Shown: piece after piece, positions 24,110 to 35,698 of the stretch
Layout of the letters: the number at the start of each line of letters is the position of its first letter
Position numbering within the stretch: the first letter of the stretch is position 1
Assembly: GCA_027625915.1 (NCBI GenBank)
Contig: JANTQA010000032.1
Location: 6,324,001 to 6,388,000, forward strand
DNA from: Anaeramoeba flamelloides
Lineage: Eukaryota > Metamonada > Anaeramoebidae
Length of the DNA: 64,000 bases
Direction of reading: 5' to 3'
Translations under genes and position numbers: made by a program
The notes under the pieces: model-generated
The model's database searches: none
What the model saw: the letters and a program-made list of their open reading frames with translations, nothing else
Told to the model about the DNA's origin: nothing

Positions 24110-24306
24110 CAGTCATTTCCACTTTTAAGGTACAAACTTTCAACGAAATTTAAGGAACAATAAAAATCATAAATTAACACACAAAATTCAGATTCTAGTA
24201 AAATAAATTGTAAAAAAAAAAAATTTCAAAAAATGAACTTTAATTTGAGATTTTTTTGTGCCTTAAATTTTGTTGAAAAAGTGTGGATTTAAAGTGGAAC
24301 TGACTT
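24110..24306. mobile_element. Palindromic TA-flanked MITE (CAGT family), copy 2
   Basis: Starts CAGTCATTTCCACTTTTAAG, ends with the inverted form, and is flanked by TA. It has the same internal TTAAGG-ACAAA units as the other copies, with several substitutions. Confidence 0.85.
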
Positions 24307-25625
24307 TAAATAATTATTCGATAAACATTCATGAATAAATAATTAGGATTTTGGTTATAAAATTGTTTATATTAACTTTTAATAACGACATTTTACAAAT
24401 TTTGAATGTTATGATTTAGAAGAAATTGAATTCTTTAAATCCTTTCTTTAATCAAACAAATTTAACTTTTAATATTATAGGGGTGTAATATATATTTGTA
24501 AAATATATTTGCATACGAATTTATAAATGTAAATCAAAAAAAAAAAAATGAAAAAATAAAATAATAATCAAAAAATAATAATTTTAAATACATAATTCTT
24601 GATCTAATCTAAAAAGTTTGCTATTATTATTTAATATTTACTAGGTTTTATTTTTAATTCAAAATTGGAAAATAAATTATTTGAAAATTTTGATTAATAA
24701 ATTACTTGTAATTTCTAAACATTCATGAAATGGGTTTAAAAATTCTATATTCTTGTAATTTGCCTAATTATTCATTTTGGTTCAAAAGTTAAGATATTAT
24801 ATTTGAATTTATCTTTAGAAATAAAGATTTACTGTATGTTTTTTTTCAATTAAATAATATATATTAAAGAATTAAATTAAAATAATCCAGAATCTTAATT
24901 GATTTATTTTTCAAATTTTTTCTAACCTTTATGTTGATTCTTTTGTGGTTAGTTTTTTGATTTTGAGAAATCAATATTTTACCTTTAATCTTTGAAACAT
25001 TATTCTTTGTATATATTTGCCTTATTAAAAATATTTAAAAAAGGTAGTTTGATATTAAATTTGTAAAAAAATGTTATATGAAATAATAAAATTTTTAAGT
25101 GTTAGGGTAAGAAATTCAAGAAAATGACCAGGTTTTTTATCAATAAATTAAAAAGATAAAGCAAATATTTCAAAATATACTTTGTTTGGTTTTTTATTAT
25201 TATTGATTCCAACAAGTTTCTCGAGAAAGGTGTTCTTTTTTCTTTGGTATTCTAAAAAAAAGTTTTATTTCAATATACACCTTATATGGTCTATTTTATA
25301 GTATTATTCGTGGATTAATTTTATACATTCCCTTAAATAGATTTCTTGGTCTAATTTATATTTTAATAAAAACAAAATTTTAATCAAAACAAAATGTTAA
25401 AAAAATTGAAAAATAAAAGATTCAACTCTGGTTTATTTTGGGTTCTGTCGACAAATTGAACAGTGATTAGTGGTATTTTAATCTAAAGTTTCAATATCCC
25501 ATGTTAATTAAAAAATATTTTTCAGTAATTTTGTTAATTAAAAGTTTCTACAAAGGTAAAATGTACATACTTGTTTAATCCTTGTTAACATACGGATTAG
25601 AAATATATAATTATAAAATAACATA

Positions 25626-25822
25626 TAGTCAGTTCCTCTTTTAAGTCACAAACTTTCAACAAAATTTAAGACTCAAAAAAATCTCAAATTAAGGTACAAA
25701 ATTTGGAATTTTTTTTTTACAAGTTATTTTTACTAGAATCTGAATTTTGTACCTTAATTTGAGATTTTTTATTATGCTTTAAATTTTGTTCAAAGTTTGT
25801 GCCATAAAAGTGGAGCTGGCTT
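25626..25822. mobile_element. Palindromic TA-flanked MITE (CAGT family), copy 3
   Basis: Left end TAGTCAGTTCCTCTTTTAAG, right end TAAAAGTGGAGCTGGCTT, TA on both sides. Internally the CTCAAATTAAGGTACAAAAT block faces its inverted partner across a central T/A-rich spacer. Confidence 0.85.
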
Positions 25823-25982
25823 TAGTTGAATTTTAATAACAATAAAACATTTTCCAGTGAATCTGGGTGTTGTTATTGATTAATTTCAAATATTCAAAGT
25901 GTTTGAATGGATATTAGATGAAAAAAATATTTTTGAAAATCTCGTTATTGATATCATTTTATTACATTTTATTCATATTTTG

Positions 25983-26016
<34 letters not shown>
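25983..26016. repeat. TA microsatellite
   Basis: Seventeen or so TA units in a row. Confidence 0.9.
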
Positions 26017-26020
<4 letters not shown>

Positions 26021-27283
26021 CCCAAGTTATGATCTTTTTTTTTTTATATGGCCTATAATCGGTAGGTAAAAACTTGTTATTCTGGGGTTATCTAAAAGGT
26101 GAAAATGATCTAGAGAAATCATATTCATTTCAATTGTAATTTTTTTGATCTACTATTGAAAATCAAAATAATATTTGTTTTTCTTAATAGTTTCCTAATA
26201 ATTTGGGTTTTTCATTTTTTAAGAAATTTTATCGATTTATTATTTTATACTTCATACTGATATCAACTTTACTTTGTGGTTTTTTATTATTATTATTTCT
26301 TATTTGTTCTTTAAAGGTCAACATTATAAATAATAATTGATATTTATAAAAAATGCTGGGGTACTTTGACAAAAACAAAGTATACATGTTATGGTAAAAT
26401 ATGTAAAATAACCAGAAGCATATCACTTATTATTGACAAAACATAATAATTACGTAAATATGATAATAACAGTAAATAAATTAATTTAAATTCAAAAATC
26501 AATAAAAAAATCATCTCCCAAATCTTAAAAAAATAATCGAATTAAATCATAAAATCAACAATAAAATTCACAAGAATTCAGAAAAAGTGTGGCTTCTTAT
26601 AAAAAAAATTATATTCATAATTAAAATGAGTAAATTATATACTCTCAGTTGGGAAACTTTACAAGTGTATTATAAAATAATAAAAAAACAAATTTTTTTT
26701 GATCCCAAAAATATATAAGTTTTGCTTCAATTTTAACAATTTTACAATACATGACACTTATTAATTGCTTAAATGGACACTACTATCTAATAAATAACAA
26801 TTCAAATAAATTAAACCCTTTATGTTCAAATATAAACAAAAAAGAAATAATAGAAAATATTGATCATTTTTTATGTGTATGTCCTTCTATATGAAAAAAA
26901 ATAGAATAATTTTTAACACCAAATTAAAAGAATGAAATCTTAATGAATTAATTTTAAATCACAACAGTTTGAAATTATTTTGTTTCATTAATACAGAGTA
27001 AAAACTCGATTATTTTATACATAAATTTCTTGAAGTGTGAATTTAAGTATAAGATCATTTAGGGTGTAATTTACACTTCTTCAATCATAAAAAATAAAAT
27101 AAAAAAAAATTCGCAAATTTTGGAGAATAAATAAAACAAAAAATAAAATAAAAAAATAGTTATTGGTAGAGGTTCGTTTAATTTATTATTAATAATTTAT
27201 GGGGGGTGAATGGAAGCATTGTATAATTTTAAAAAAAAATAATTGATTAAATAGAATGAAAAAGATATTAAAAAAAAAAATTC

Positions 27284-27350
27284 CAATATTTTTCAGAAAT
27301 AATGCACAATTTAAGTTGTTTATCATTATTTCGTCACTCTTGTAAAAAAT
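27284..27350 (-). promoter_or_regulatory. Candidate SECIS element in the 3' UTR of selenophosphate synthetase
   Basis: On the minus strand, about 206 nt past the stop codon, GTGAC (27337-27333) is followed by a perfect 9-bp helix: GAAATAATG (27332-27324) with CATTATTTC (27304-27296). TGA (27295-27293) comes directly after. The 5' UGAC facing 3' UGAA is the non-Watson-Crick quartet of eukaryotic SECIS elements. The apical part starts ATAAAC, placing an AA pair about 12 nt above the quartet, and is topped by a mini-stem ACAA/TTGT as in form-2 SECIS. A weaker lower helix (TTACAA with TTGGAA, one mismatch) is possible below an internal loop. This element would recruit SBP2/eEFSec to read the in-frame TGA upstream. 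Confidence 0.8.
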
Positions 27351-27436
27351 CTCTATTAATAATATCTTTTAGATTTATTTAAAAAATTATTATTTTTTTT
27401 TTTTTTTTTTTTTTTTTTTTGAAGGTAATAAAAGAA

Positions 27437-27498
27437 GAAAATTATTTAAGATTTGATATTGGATCTGGGAGTTAATCCAAATTAAAAATCTAATTTTC
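27437..27498 (-). other. AT-rich hairpin in the same 3' UTR
   Basis: GAAAATTAGATTT pairs with AAATCT..ATTTTC, and an inner TTGGAT pairs with ATCCAA around a TAACTCCCAG loop. It lies 46 nt past the stop codon. It lacks the UGA/GA quartet, so I do not call it a SECIS. Confidence 0.5.
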
Positions 27499-27543
27499 TT
27501 CTCTTGATAAAAAATTATGAATCAGTAAGAGTTAATTAAAATT

Positions 27544-30500
27544 TTAATCGTACAAAACCTCTACAATTTTCGGATCTTTAATAATTTGAGCTTTTCTTTC
27601 CCCCTTTACAAACTCACCGATTATCCAAGAATCATATCCTTCAGTTTTTTTTAAATCGTCAATAAAGTTTTGAGCTTTGTTTGGGTTGATCGAGATCAAC
27701 AAGCCACCTGAAGTTTCCTTTGCTTTACCCTTAGTTAATCCATAAAACATGAGTTTGTCGAATGGTAGTGTGTGCTTGATAATGGGAAGAGTATGAATTT
27801 TGATTCCAATTTTTTCGGTTTGGCATACTGCCAAATTTTGTGAATGCCCCCATGAGACCAAATCCAGTAATGTCTGTTGCAGCATGGGCATCATATTTGT
27901 GCATTAATTTAGCAGCGTCTAGATTAAGTCTTGTCATCGAACGGACACCTGTTTCAATTGCTTTGTCAACGGCTTCTTTTGTAACTTTATTGGATAGCAT
28001 TTTCCATATTGCTTTATTTCCCATTATTTTTTTCATGTTGGTTGTAATTTGGATTCCTAAAGGCTTTGTTAAGATCAAGACATCACCTGCCTTTGCGTTT
28101 TCCGGTAAGATTATTTCTTCTCTTTTACAAACCCTTGTTGCTACACCACCAATTAGTGTCCATGGATTAAAAACGGTTTGACCTCCCCTAACATATGTTC
28201 CAGCTTTGTTTGCAGTATCTATAATGTTGTTTTTGGGAATTAGTTATTTTATAAATATCAGAAAGGAAAGAAATATATATTTATAAAATTGAAATTTTTA
28301 GTTGATCAGATATTTATTACAAATTACTTCTATTGAAGAAGAAGATGTTTAATTTATGGATACAATACTGTTCCGATGTTTTGTTTGGCTTTGTTTGAAT
28401 TCGATTTGTTCGGTTTATTTAATTTTTTAAAAAATCTTCTCGGAAATATGCCATATTACATGATTTTTATAATGTATCAATTTTAATAATTCATTAATAA
28501 TAAACTATATTTCAAAAATTGTTACTCATCACATAAAATAATAAATTGAAAAAAAAAAAATTATTCTTTAGTATTAAATGATTATTAATAATTAAATCTT
28601 ATTGGTAATTCGCTTTTAAATTATTATTAACATATAAAACCATGATATTTTAAAAATTATCAAAAATAAATCAAATATTGCATCTCTTGAAGATCAAAGA
28701 AAAAATTGATCATTTATTTTATTCACAAATATTTATTAAATTTCTTGAAATTTAAAAGATTAGGTAATTTTCTTTTTCAAATATTAGGAGTAAAAAAAAT
28801 GAATAGTTATTATTTAAATAAGTTATTTGATAATATCTATTTCTTTTTTTTATTAGAATTATTAAATTTAATTTTTTTTGTTTGTTTGACAATATTTAAA
28901 AATTTTTAAAATAATAATAAAGCCTATTGATACTGTTAATACTTTAGGTTATTACTAACCCACTGAAAAAATTAAGATGGAGCTATTAATTATTGATTAA
29001 AAATAATCAAAATTAAATAGTATTTCTTTATGGTTTATACTGGTATTTGAATTATAAATAGGAAAATATTTTCACTTCCTTTTCAATTTCCTTTGATGCA
29101 AACAGAGTTTCCCAAAGAAGTGGGTTGTAAATTGGAGGCTTTGTTACAAAAAGGAAATTGTAAACCAAGTGAAAAAATTTCCCTATTTGAAATTCAAATA
29201 CCAGTAAGTTGAATTTTCCAAGTTTTAAAAAAGTATTTTGGGAGAATTTATAATTTAATGGTTTGATTGTTTTTCATATATGACTTAGAATTTGGGGATA
29301 ATGTACTTTTTGCCCAAATCTCAAAATCGATTATCAATCAAAAAAAAAAGCGATATTTAGCATCTACGAGTTTTTTGTTAGAATGGTAGTGAAGTTCAAG
29401 TTAATAGAACCTGAAAGAAGGTAAAGATAAAAAATGTTTTCATCGATCATGTTTACCACTCATTATTAAAAACAAATTTTATTCACCATTTCTCACTTTC
29501 TTTTTTTTAAGACCCATATTTCGCTTTAGTACAGAGAGGGGTACACACACCCAAGGATAAATAAAAGCGATAGCCCTCTCAAGATTCAAGATCTGTAAAT
29601 GTGAACTACATTTTAAAAATCTATTTTTATAAAAATAAAAGTCCTCTAATCAACCAGAAATACATAAGGTATTCCAACTTCAAGACAGATTATTTATCCA
29701 ATGTCATTTAAAAAGAACAAATAGATACCGTTTACTTCTTGAAATGGTTTATTTATTGCTAAAACAATAGCTAATTTTAGTACATTATCACCGGATTCAA
29801 ATCACATTTTTTGAATTTTTTGAAATTTATTTCTAAAATTTTCAAAAACAAGTCCCATTCCATTCCTTTCTCATCAAATTATAAAACTTTTGTTTTGAAA
29901 CTGATCAGCTTGGAATTTTTTTTTAAGAGAAAAAAAAATAAACATTGCAAAGTTTGTATTTTTGAAAAAATGATGATTGAAAAAAGTAAAGCACTTCATT
30001 TAACAATTGAATGATTGCTTTATTGAACATAATACCCAAAAGAAAAAAAAAATTAAAATAGTACAGAAATTGTAACATAAGACATATCTTTTGTTCAACA
30101 AAAATGAAAAAATTAATCAGAACTGTTCTTTGAATAAATAAATGATATTTTTTTACAAGTTTAAAATAAATTATTGTAATTTTTTAGAAATTAAGTAGAT
30201 TTTTTATATTGGGTTATTTTGAAAACTTGGTGTTTTTATTTTTTAAAGTCGTATTTCTGTACACTTCCTTCGCAGACAATAAGATTTCTTTCTTTTTCAA
30301 ATGAAGATAATTATTTTAGAAATAATTTGAAAATATGTTGGATTTTGAACTTTTTCAAATGTGAGAAAAAATGGATCAAAACTTGTTAAAAATAATAATT
30401 CGTTACGGAAAACAGATCTTAAAAGTAAAGTTTGGTCTTATTGTAGTCATCAGATTAGTACTTGATTTTTCAATTTCAAGATGCTGGTAATTTTTTTTTG

Positions 30501-31268
30501 ATTTACTCTTAAATTTAGGAAAAGATTTTTTTTAGTTTACTAATACTTAAACTAAAATAAAAGGATTTCGTTTATTATTGTACATTACGAATTCATATTG
30601 CACCCATCCTTAAAGTGTTTAAATAATCAAATTAAGCACAATGAGGATGGGTTTTGAAAACTATTGCTGAAATTTTAATGAAAATGATTTGTGATGTTAG
30701 TACCCTGATTCTATTTCGTCTATTTAATCCTTTCAGTTCAGCATTTTAATTTTTTCAAAAGAAGAAATAAAAAATTTGTTTTCATTCGAAAGCAAAAAAA
30801 GAAAAAAAAAAAAAAATAAAGTAAAAAAGAAAGAATTACCATTGAACCCTTTAATTAATTGTATTGTTGAAGAGTCTTGTTGTTTCAGATTCATTTGTAA
30901 AGACACACCTAATAGCATTAGCATATTATCACAACCTGTAACTCCCATTGCATACAGATCGGATAAAGTATTTGCGCATGCTATTTGTCCCTGTTTGTAT
31001 GGATCGTCAACCGAAGGATAAAAAAAGTCAGTTGTTTGCACTAAGTATCTGTTTGGTATGTCTTTAAGTGGGATAACGCAGCAGTCCATCACAGGGATCT
31101 TTGAATCATTGAAAGTTGTGAAGTTAACAAGATCGCTTTGTTCCTGGGTGTGCGATTCAAACTCAAGAGCTTTCAAATAGCTAAACAGTCGCTCTTGAGG
31201 TAATTTACAAGATCACCTTTTGTTAAGTATAATTGAAAAAGTATTTTTTGTTTAGTTCTGAGGAAAAG

Positions 31269-31299
<31 letters not shown>

Positions 31300-31418
31300 A
31301 TTTACCCTTTCATTTTGGTATAATTAGTCAAAAGAACTTTTTTAGATTCTTCAGAAAAGAACCTAGAAAAATTCTTAAGGCTATATTGTGTTGAAATATT
31401 TGTTAAGCTTGTTAACAT
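27544..31418 (-). CDS. SEPHS2: Selenophosphate synthetase with selenocysteine (SPS2 type), three exons
   Basis: Exons 31418-31306, 31216-30840 and 28218-27544, with GT-AG introns of 89 and 2621 bp. The enzyme makes monoselenophosphate from selenide and ATP for Sec-tRNA synthesis. Exon 1 ends LTNYTKMKG and exon 2 continues [12 protein letters not shown]. Placing Sec at the TGA gives KGUSCK, matching the family's KGUGCK catalytic loop (Sec39, Lys42). Downstream are [63 protein letters not shown] and [14 protein letters not shown] candidate sits in the 3' UTR. In exon 3 a run of five G (27847-27851 on the + strand as C) is one base longer than the frame needs between GFGLMG and HSQNLA. It may be sequencing error, polymorphism, recoding or an early pseudogene mutation. 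With that base discounted the product is 387 residues, close to the family length. The N-terminus [17 protein letters not shown] might be a presequence. Translation upstream of that Met contains a poly-Phe run, so I start at 31418. Confidence 0.9.
28660..30545. repeat. Dispersed repeat R2, long copy
   Basis: Direct match to 58757-59660: shared blocks include TTGATCATTTATTTTATTCA, AATTTCTTGAAATTTAAAAG and CAATAAGATTTCTTTCTT. Relative to the short copy it has two extra segments, the MITE at 29040-29204 and about 29280-30100. Confidence 0.75.
29040..29204. mobile_element. 165 bp MITE with CTGGTATTTGAATT ends
   Basis: Left end CTGGTATTTGAATTATAAAT, right end ATTTGAAATTCAAATACCAG, flanked by TA on each side. 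Subterminal GAAAATATTTTCACTT is mirrored by AAGTGAAAAAATTTCC. The related repeat at 58757-59660 lacks the segment at the corresponding point, supporting insertion. Confidence 0.85.
31217..31305 (-). other. Intron 1 of selenophosphate synthetase
   Basis: 89 bp, donor GTAAAT, acceptor ACAAAAG, with a ~29 bp A run on the + strand. It splits the glycine codon directly before the Sec TGA. Confidence 0.8.
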
Positions 31419-32291
31419 TTTTAACACAATAATAATTTTACAAAAAAAAAAAAATGATTTTACATATGCTTTGAAAAGGAAATGTCTTGGACTAGTTAAT
31501 GAATAGGAACCAATTACAGAGATAATTTTTGGAAAATTGCAAATAACCTTTGACAAATATTCGTTTGGTATGAGTAAAACAAATTACAAGTTTAAAATAA
31601 ATTGACAGCATTAAAGGTCATAACTTGATCGAGTGTTCTGTGGTATTAGAGTTACTATTTGTTAGCTTTAAATTAATCATTTTCAAGAGATCTTGTTGCT
31701 TTTGAAACGCAGGTTTTTTATTGAAAAATATTGGGATGTAAAAGGACTTTTTGTGTCAAAATTAACGTCTTTGTCATTTTTTCACCAAAACTCACCATAC
31801 ACTCCTTGAAAGAATATTGAATAAGTTCCCTTTCTTTTCTTGTGTTTCTTATTGGATTATTTGATGTTATATTTTTTTTTTTTGGGTAACATTTTTATTT
31901 ATTTATGGCTTTTAAAAATTAAAGTGAGTGGATTTGGTTTGTGGAAGTTTTTGATTTTTAAAACAAAGGTTTCCTTTTGCGATCCGAAATGTGAAGTTTC
32001 TGAATGAAAAGTTAATTGTTAACTTTTTGGGTTTTTACTTTTTTGTTTTTTCAAGAGAAAACTACACACCAAAAGATCCCTCTAAACTGAAGAAAAACCA
32101 AATTACATGTTTTTGATTTTCTTCTTCTTTGTTTTGGATCAATAACCAAATTCTGTTTTCTTTTGTTTTTTGGGTTTTGTTCGTTTTGAATAGTATAGGG
32201 ATACTCCTAGCGCAATAAACAATATTTAGGAATTAAGAGATCAGGTAGTTGTGAATTAGGTGGTGGTTTGAGTTGCTTTGTACCCATTCCT

Positions 32292-32507
32292 TTATAAACG
32301 CACTTTTGAAATAAACCCTCTTTTATTTTTAATGTCATCCCAAAGACAGAAATTTCTAATTCTTTCCTGAAATTCATTTTTAACTTTTTGGTACAATCTC
32401 GTTTTACAACACTGAAAAGTTTGTTCTTGGAGATTATTAGTTAAACAAAATTTGGAAATGGAATCTTTGTTGGGGTTTCTAATACAACGTTGGAGGTAAC
32501 ATAACAA
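32292..32507 (-). other. Unassigned coding-like frame (71 codons)
   Basis: The frame has a more gene-like composition than its surroundings (for example QEQTFQCCKTRLYQKVKNEF and RNFCLWDDIKNKRG). There is no ATG in a convincing context, no recognised domain and no clear splice partners. It may be an exon of an undetected gene or a relic. Confidence 0.2.
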
Positions 32508-34806
32508 CTAATTTAATGATAAATAAAATAATTACCATATTAAAGGTTGGTAAATCCTAGCTTTGTACTTGTTTGGTCATACAATTTATCCTATACTTAT
32601 ACTTTGATAAACAATTTTTCTGTTGATATGGATTATTTAAAATCCACACTAGACAGCTAAATTAAACTCTGTCAACCAGTCGAATTTTGAAGATATTGTC
32701 TAATGTCGATTATTTTGTACGAATGAAGTGAAAGAGAAAAATTAGAATTCAAGTAATAGAAACTATGGAAATAATAATTCAAAAAAAAAGTGCTTTAATT
32801 TGGAAATTTTTGTATGAAATAAATTCAGTCAAAATTTTGTTCCTTAAAAGTAATAATAAATGTTTAATAGTGAAAAAAATACACATGATCAAATATATAG
32901 GAACAGATTATTAATTGTGAATATTAGGAAAATTGTTGTATAATTGCAAATATTTCTAAACAAATCCTTTTTATAAATAACCAAATTTTTAATGAACTAA
33001 GTAATAAACATACCTAAAGTTTATTCAAGTGGAGTTTCTCTAGAATACTCAATTCAATTGTTTGATAGCAAAACTAGATCAACTTTTTTTGAAAAACAAT
33101 CGAGTTTATCAAGATTTGCGAGAGTTTGGAAAATGATAATTTTTATTTTTGTTTTTATGATTGATTAAATGGCATTTTAAGCCAGTATAATTCAATGAAT
33201 CAACATTCTACTAAGTGGGTGAGTTATAATTTTAAAAATTTGATTTTAAATAAAAGAAATTTAACAACAATTTTTCTAATATTCACAATTAACATTTTTT
33301 TTAATAATTTTTTTCCTGTCTTGTATTTTTTTCACTACTTTACAGTGTTTTTTTAAAATTCGTATTAACAAGATCCCCTTTATTTTTTTTCTTTTCAAGT
33401 GTTGTATAGAACTAAGTGAGATGGTGTTAATACACTTGAACATAAATAAAAAGTAAAAGAAAAACATGAAGAAAATCAATTCTTCAAAAAATTTGCCTTA
33501 TTTTGTTTGAGAAATTCATAATTTTTTTCATCTTAGCCATTTTTTAAATTTTTTGTCAACCTTTATAATGTTATAAAACATCATTTTGATGATATTTTCC
33601 AATTTTTATCAAAAAAATGTTTTCAATTTTTAGATCAGAATAATTTTTCAAAGTTTATCAATTTTTAGTTTTAATTTATATTCTTTTTCTAAGTCTTTTT
33701 TTTTTTTTTTTTTTTTAGATTTTTTTTTATTCTTATCTTTTTCTTTCTTTCTCCTTCTTTTTTTCACCCTTCTTCATCTAGCCCCCCCTCCTTCTTCTTC
33801 CTTTTTTTGATAAAGATAAAGTAGAAAAAAAGACCCTCATAAACATTCAAATAAGAAGAAAATCGAGAATAGCTAATTTCTTATAAAATTAATTTGATTA
33901 TAAGCAAAAAAAAAAAAATCTTGACTTTTTTTCAGCGAGTGTTATTTAATAAAATTATCCATAATACTCTTTTCAAATATTTAGAACAATTTTTTATATA
34001 ATTTTTTGTTTTATTTTTGAAAGAAAAAAGAAATAACTTGTTTTTATAAATTTAGAATGTTTGGAAGGTAGATTATTGATCACATTTAATTTTTAGTTGT
34101 TCTTGAATACTGTAAAATATATGTTTTGTTTTCATCTTATTATTTCAGGTATTTAACAATTTTTAAATGATTTTTATCATTATTTGTTATAATTTTCATT
34201 TTTTACTCTAAAAAACAAAAATAACCTTCTCAAGTTGTTTTTTTTTTCCAGCAATTTTGAAAGACTATAAAAATGTTTTTAATTTTTATTTGGCGACGAG
34301 TATTAAATTACAACCACTTTAGAGAAGAAAATCATAATACCCATAAAGAATATTCATTAGTTTTTTCTCTCTTTTTTATTAATTTTGTTGTCATTTTAAT
34401 GTTGAATATTACTTCCTAATCTTGGAAAAATAATAGATACTTTGAAATTCTGATTTAAAAAGGTCTTTGTTTGCAAGATTTTTTCAGTATTGAGAAGAAT
34501 AACTTAAAGTTACAATAGTAATATTCCTCCTTGAAAGGGGAAATATACGATTAAACACTTTGATTATGTTTACCCCAACTAAAAAGAATAATTGGGAAGA
34601 TTAGGAGATTTTTCAATTTAATTGTTTTTTTTTTTAAATTATTATATTTTTAAGATAATTATTCTTTTTGAATTTAGTTTCTGACAACTTATTTTACCAA
34701 AATAAATTATTTAGAATGTTTTTCTGGATTTTTTTATATTGATATTTATATTTAACCACTTATATTTGTTAAAAAATTTAAAGTATAAGGTATAAATTAA
34801 AAAAAA

Positions 34807-35505
34807 TATAAAATAAACTATTTTTCAAATAAAAGGGCACATAAATTTTCCAGAATTATTCATAATTGAATCAAATTAATTGTAGTGTCATTCTAAAAGA
34901 TAAAAACTCTTTTAAAATATAAAAAAAACACCCAAAGGATATTTAAAACTCATTAAAAGTAATCAATAAAAATTAAAATTAAATATTTTAACAACTAATG
35001 TACGCTTCTATTTGACATGAGAAATCCCGTTTTGTAAATTGAGTGTGGAAAAAAATATAAAATCAATAAAAACCTTTGAGCAAGGCGAATTTGTGAAAAT
35101 TTCTTTAGACACCAAAAATTTATACGTGGAACATTTGTTATTTAAAGTCCCATTTTCAATATAAAGCCACAATTCATCTGGGTATTTTGTTGGAATTGTT
35201 TTTTTTTATTTTTATTATTTTTTTTTTTTTTCAAGATTTTTTTTTCTTTGTTCTAGAAACCAATCCAATAATGGTCTTCATCGATTCCTATATCTAGTTC
35301 ATTCAAAATCAAACTTAAACTGTTTTCATTTTTATACTGGGGGATTGTTTTCAAAATTGGTTTCTTATTATCATGTTTTTTTTTTTTTTTTTTTTCATTT
35401 TCTAACAGTTTAATATAGATAAATAAAAATAAAACAAAAAAATGAATAATTAAAATGAAAATATCTAATAAGTAATTATCTTATTAACCATCAAATTTAA
35501 TAGTA
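34807..35505 (-). mobile_element. GGGCA-TIR family element, copy cut by a MITE
   Basis: Inverted copy of 44600-45310. The terminus AACTATTTTTCAAATAAAAG followed by GGCACA is present at the left; the other terminus is missing where the palindromic MITE at 35506 begins. On the minus strand it shares gene-like fragments with its partner: NSLSLILNELDIGIDEDHYW (about 35315-35263) and KYPDELWLYIENGTLNNK (about 35200-35145), then NSPCSKVFIDF. These are too interrupted to call a gene. Confidence 0.65.
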
Positions 35506-35698
35506 CTACCAGTTAAACTTTTATGACACGAACTGCTACGAAATTTAAGGTATAAATAACTCTCAAATTCAGGTACAAAATTCAGATTTAAGTAAAATAA
35601 ATTGTAAAAAAAAATTTACAAATTTGTGACTCCATTTGAGATTTTTTTTGCGCCTTAAATTTCGTTGAAAGTTTGTGCCTTAAAAGTGGAACTGACTG
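35506..35698. mobile_element. Palindromic TA-flanked MITE (CAGT family), copy 4
   Basis: Right end TAAAAGTGGAACTGACTG intact, left end drifted (CTACCAGTTAAACTTTTA), TA on both sides. It sits exactly at the edge of the 34807-35505 element. Confidence 0.8.

Larger units (their letters stand above)
20987..27283. other. 6.3 kb gene-free stretch with MITEs and dispersed repeats
   Basis: Contains a higher-complexity island (22565-22770), a dispersed repeat (23040-23470), two palindromic MITEs (24110-24306 and 25626-25822), a ~31 bp T run near 23968, and a TA microsatellite (25983-26016). No gene is supported. Confidence 0.55.
28219..30839 (-). other. 2.6 kb repeat-filled intron 2 of selenophosphate synthetase
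   Basis: Donor GTAATT at 30839 and acceptor ATTATAG at 28219 join GFN-D-TANKAG in phase. It holds a dispersed repeat copy (28660-30545), itself carrying a 165 bp MITE (29040-29204) and a ~0.8 kb extra segment (about 29280-30100). It is over seven times longer than any other intron I can define here. Confidence 0.8.

Noticed and set aside
27437-27498. Upstream hairpin as the SECIS
   Set aside because: It lacks the UGA/GA quartet and AA motif; the hairpin at 27284-27350 has both.
31213-31215. TGA reassigned to an ordinary amino acid genome-wide
   Set aside because: The other genes here contain no in-frame TGA and use TGG for Trp. The only in-frame TGA lies at the known Sec site with a SECIS downstream.
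31419-31556. N-terminal extension of selenophosphate synthetase to an upstream ATG
   Set aside because: The added translation includes a poly-Phe run from a homopolymer and no family similarity.
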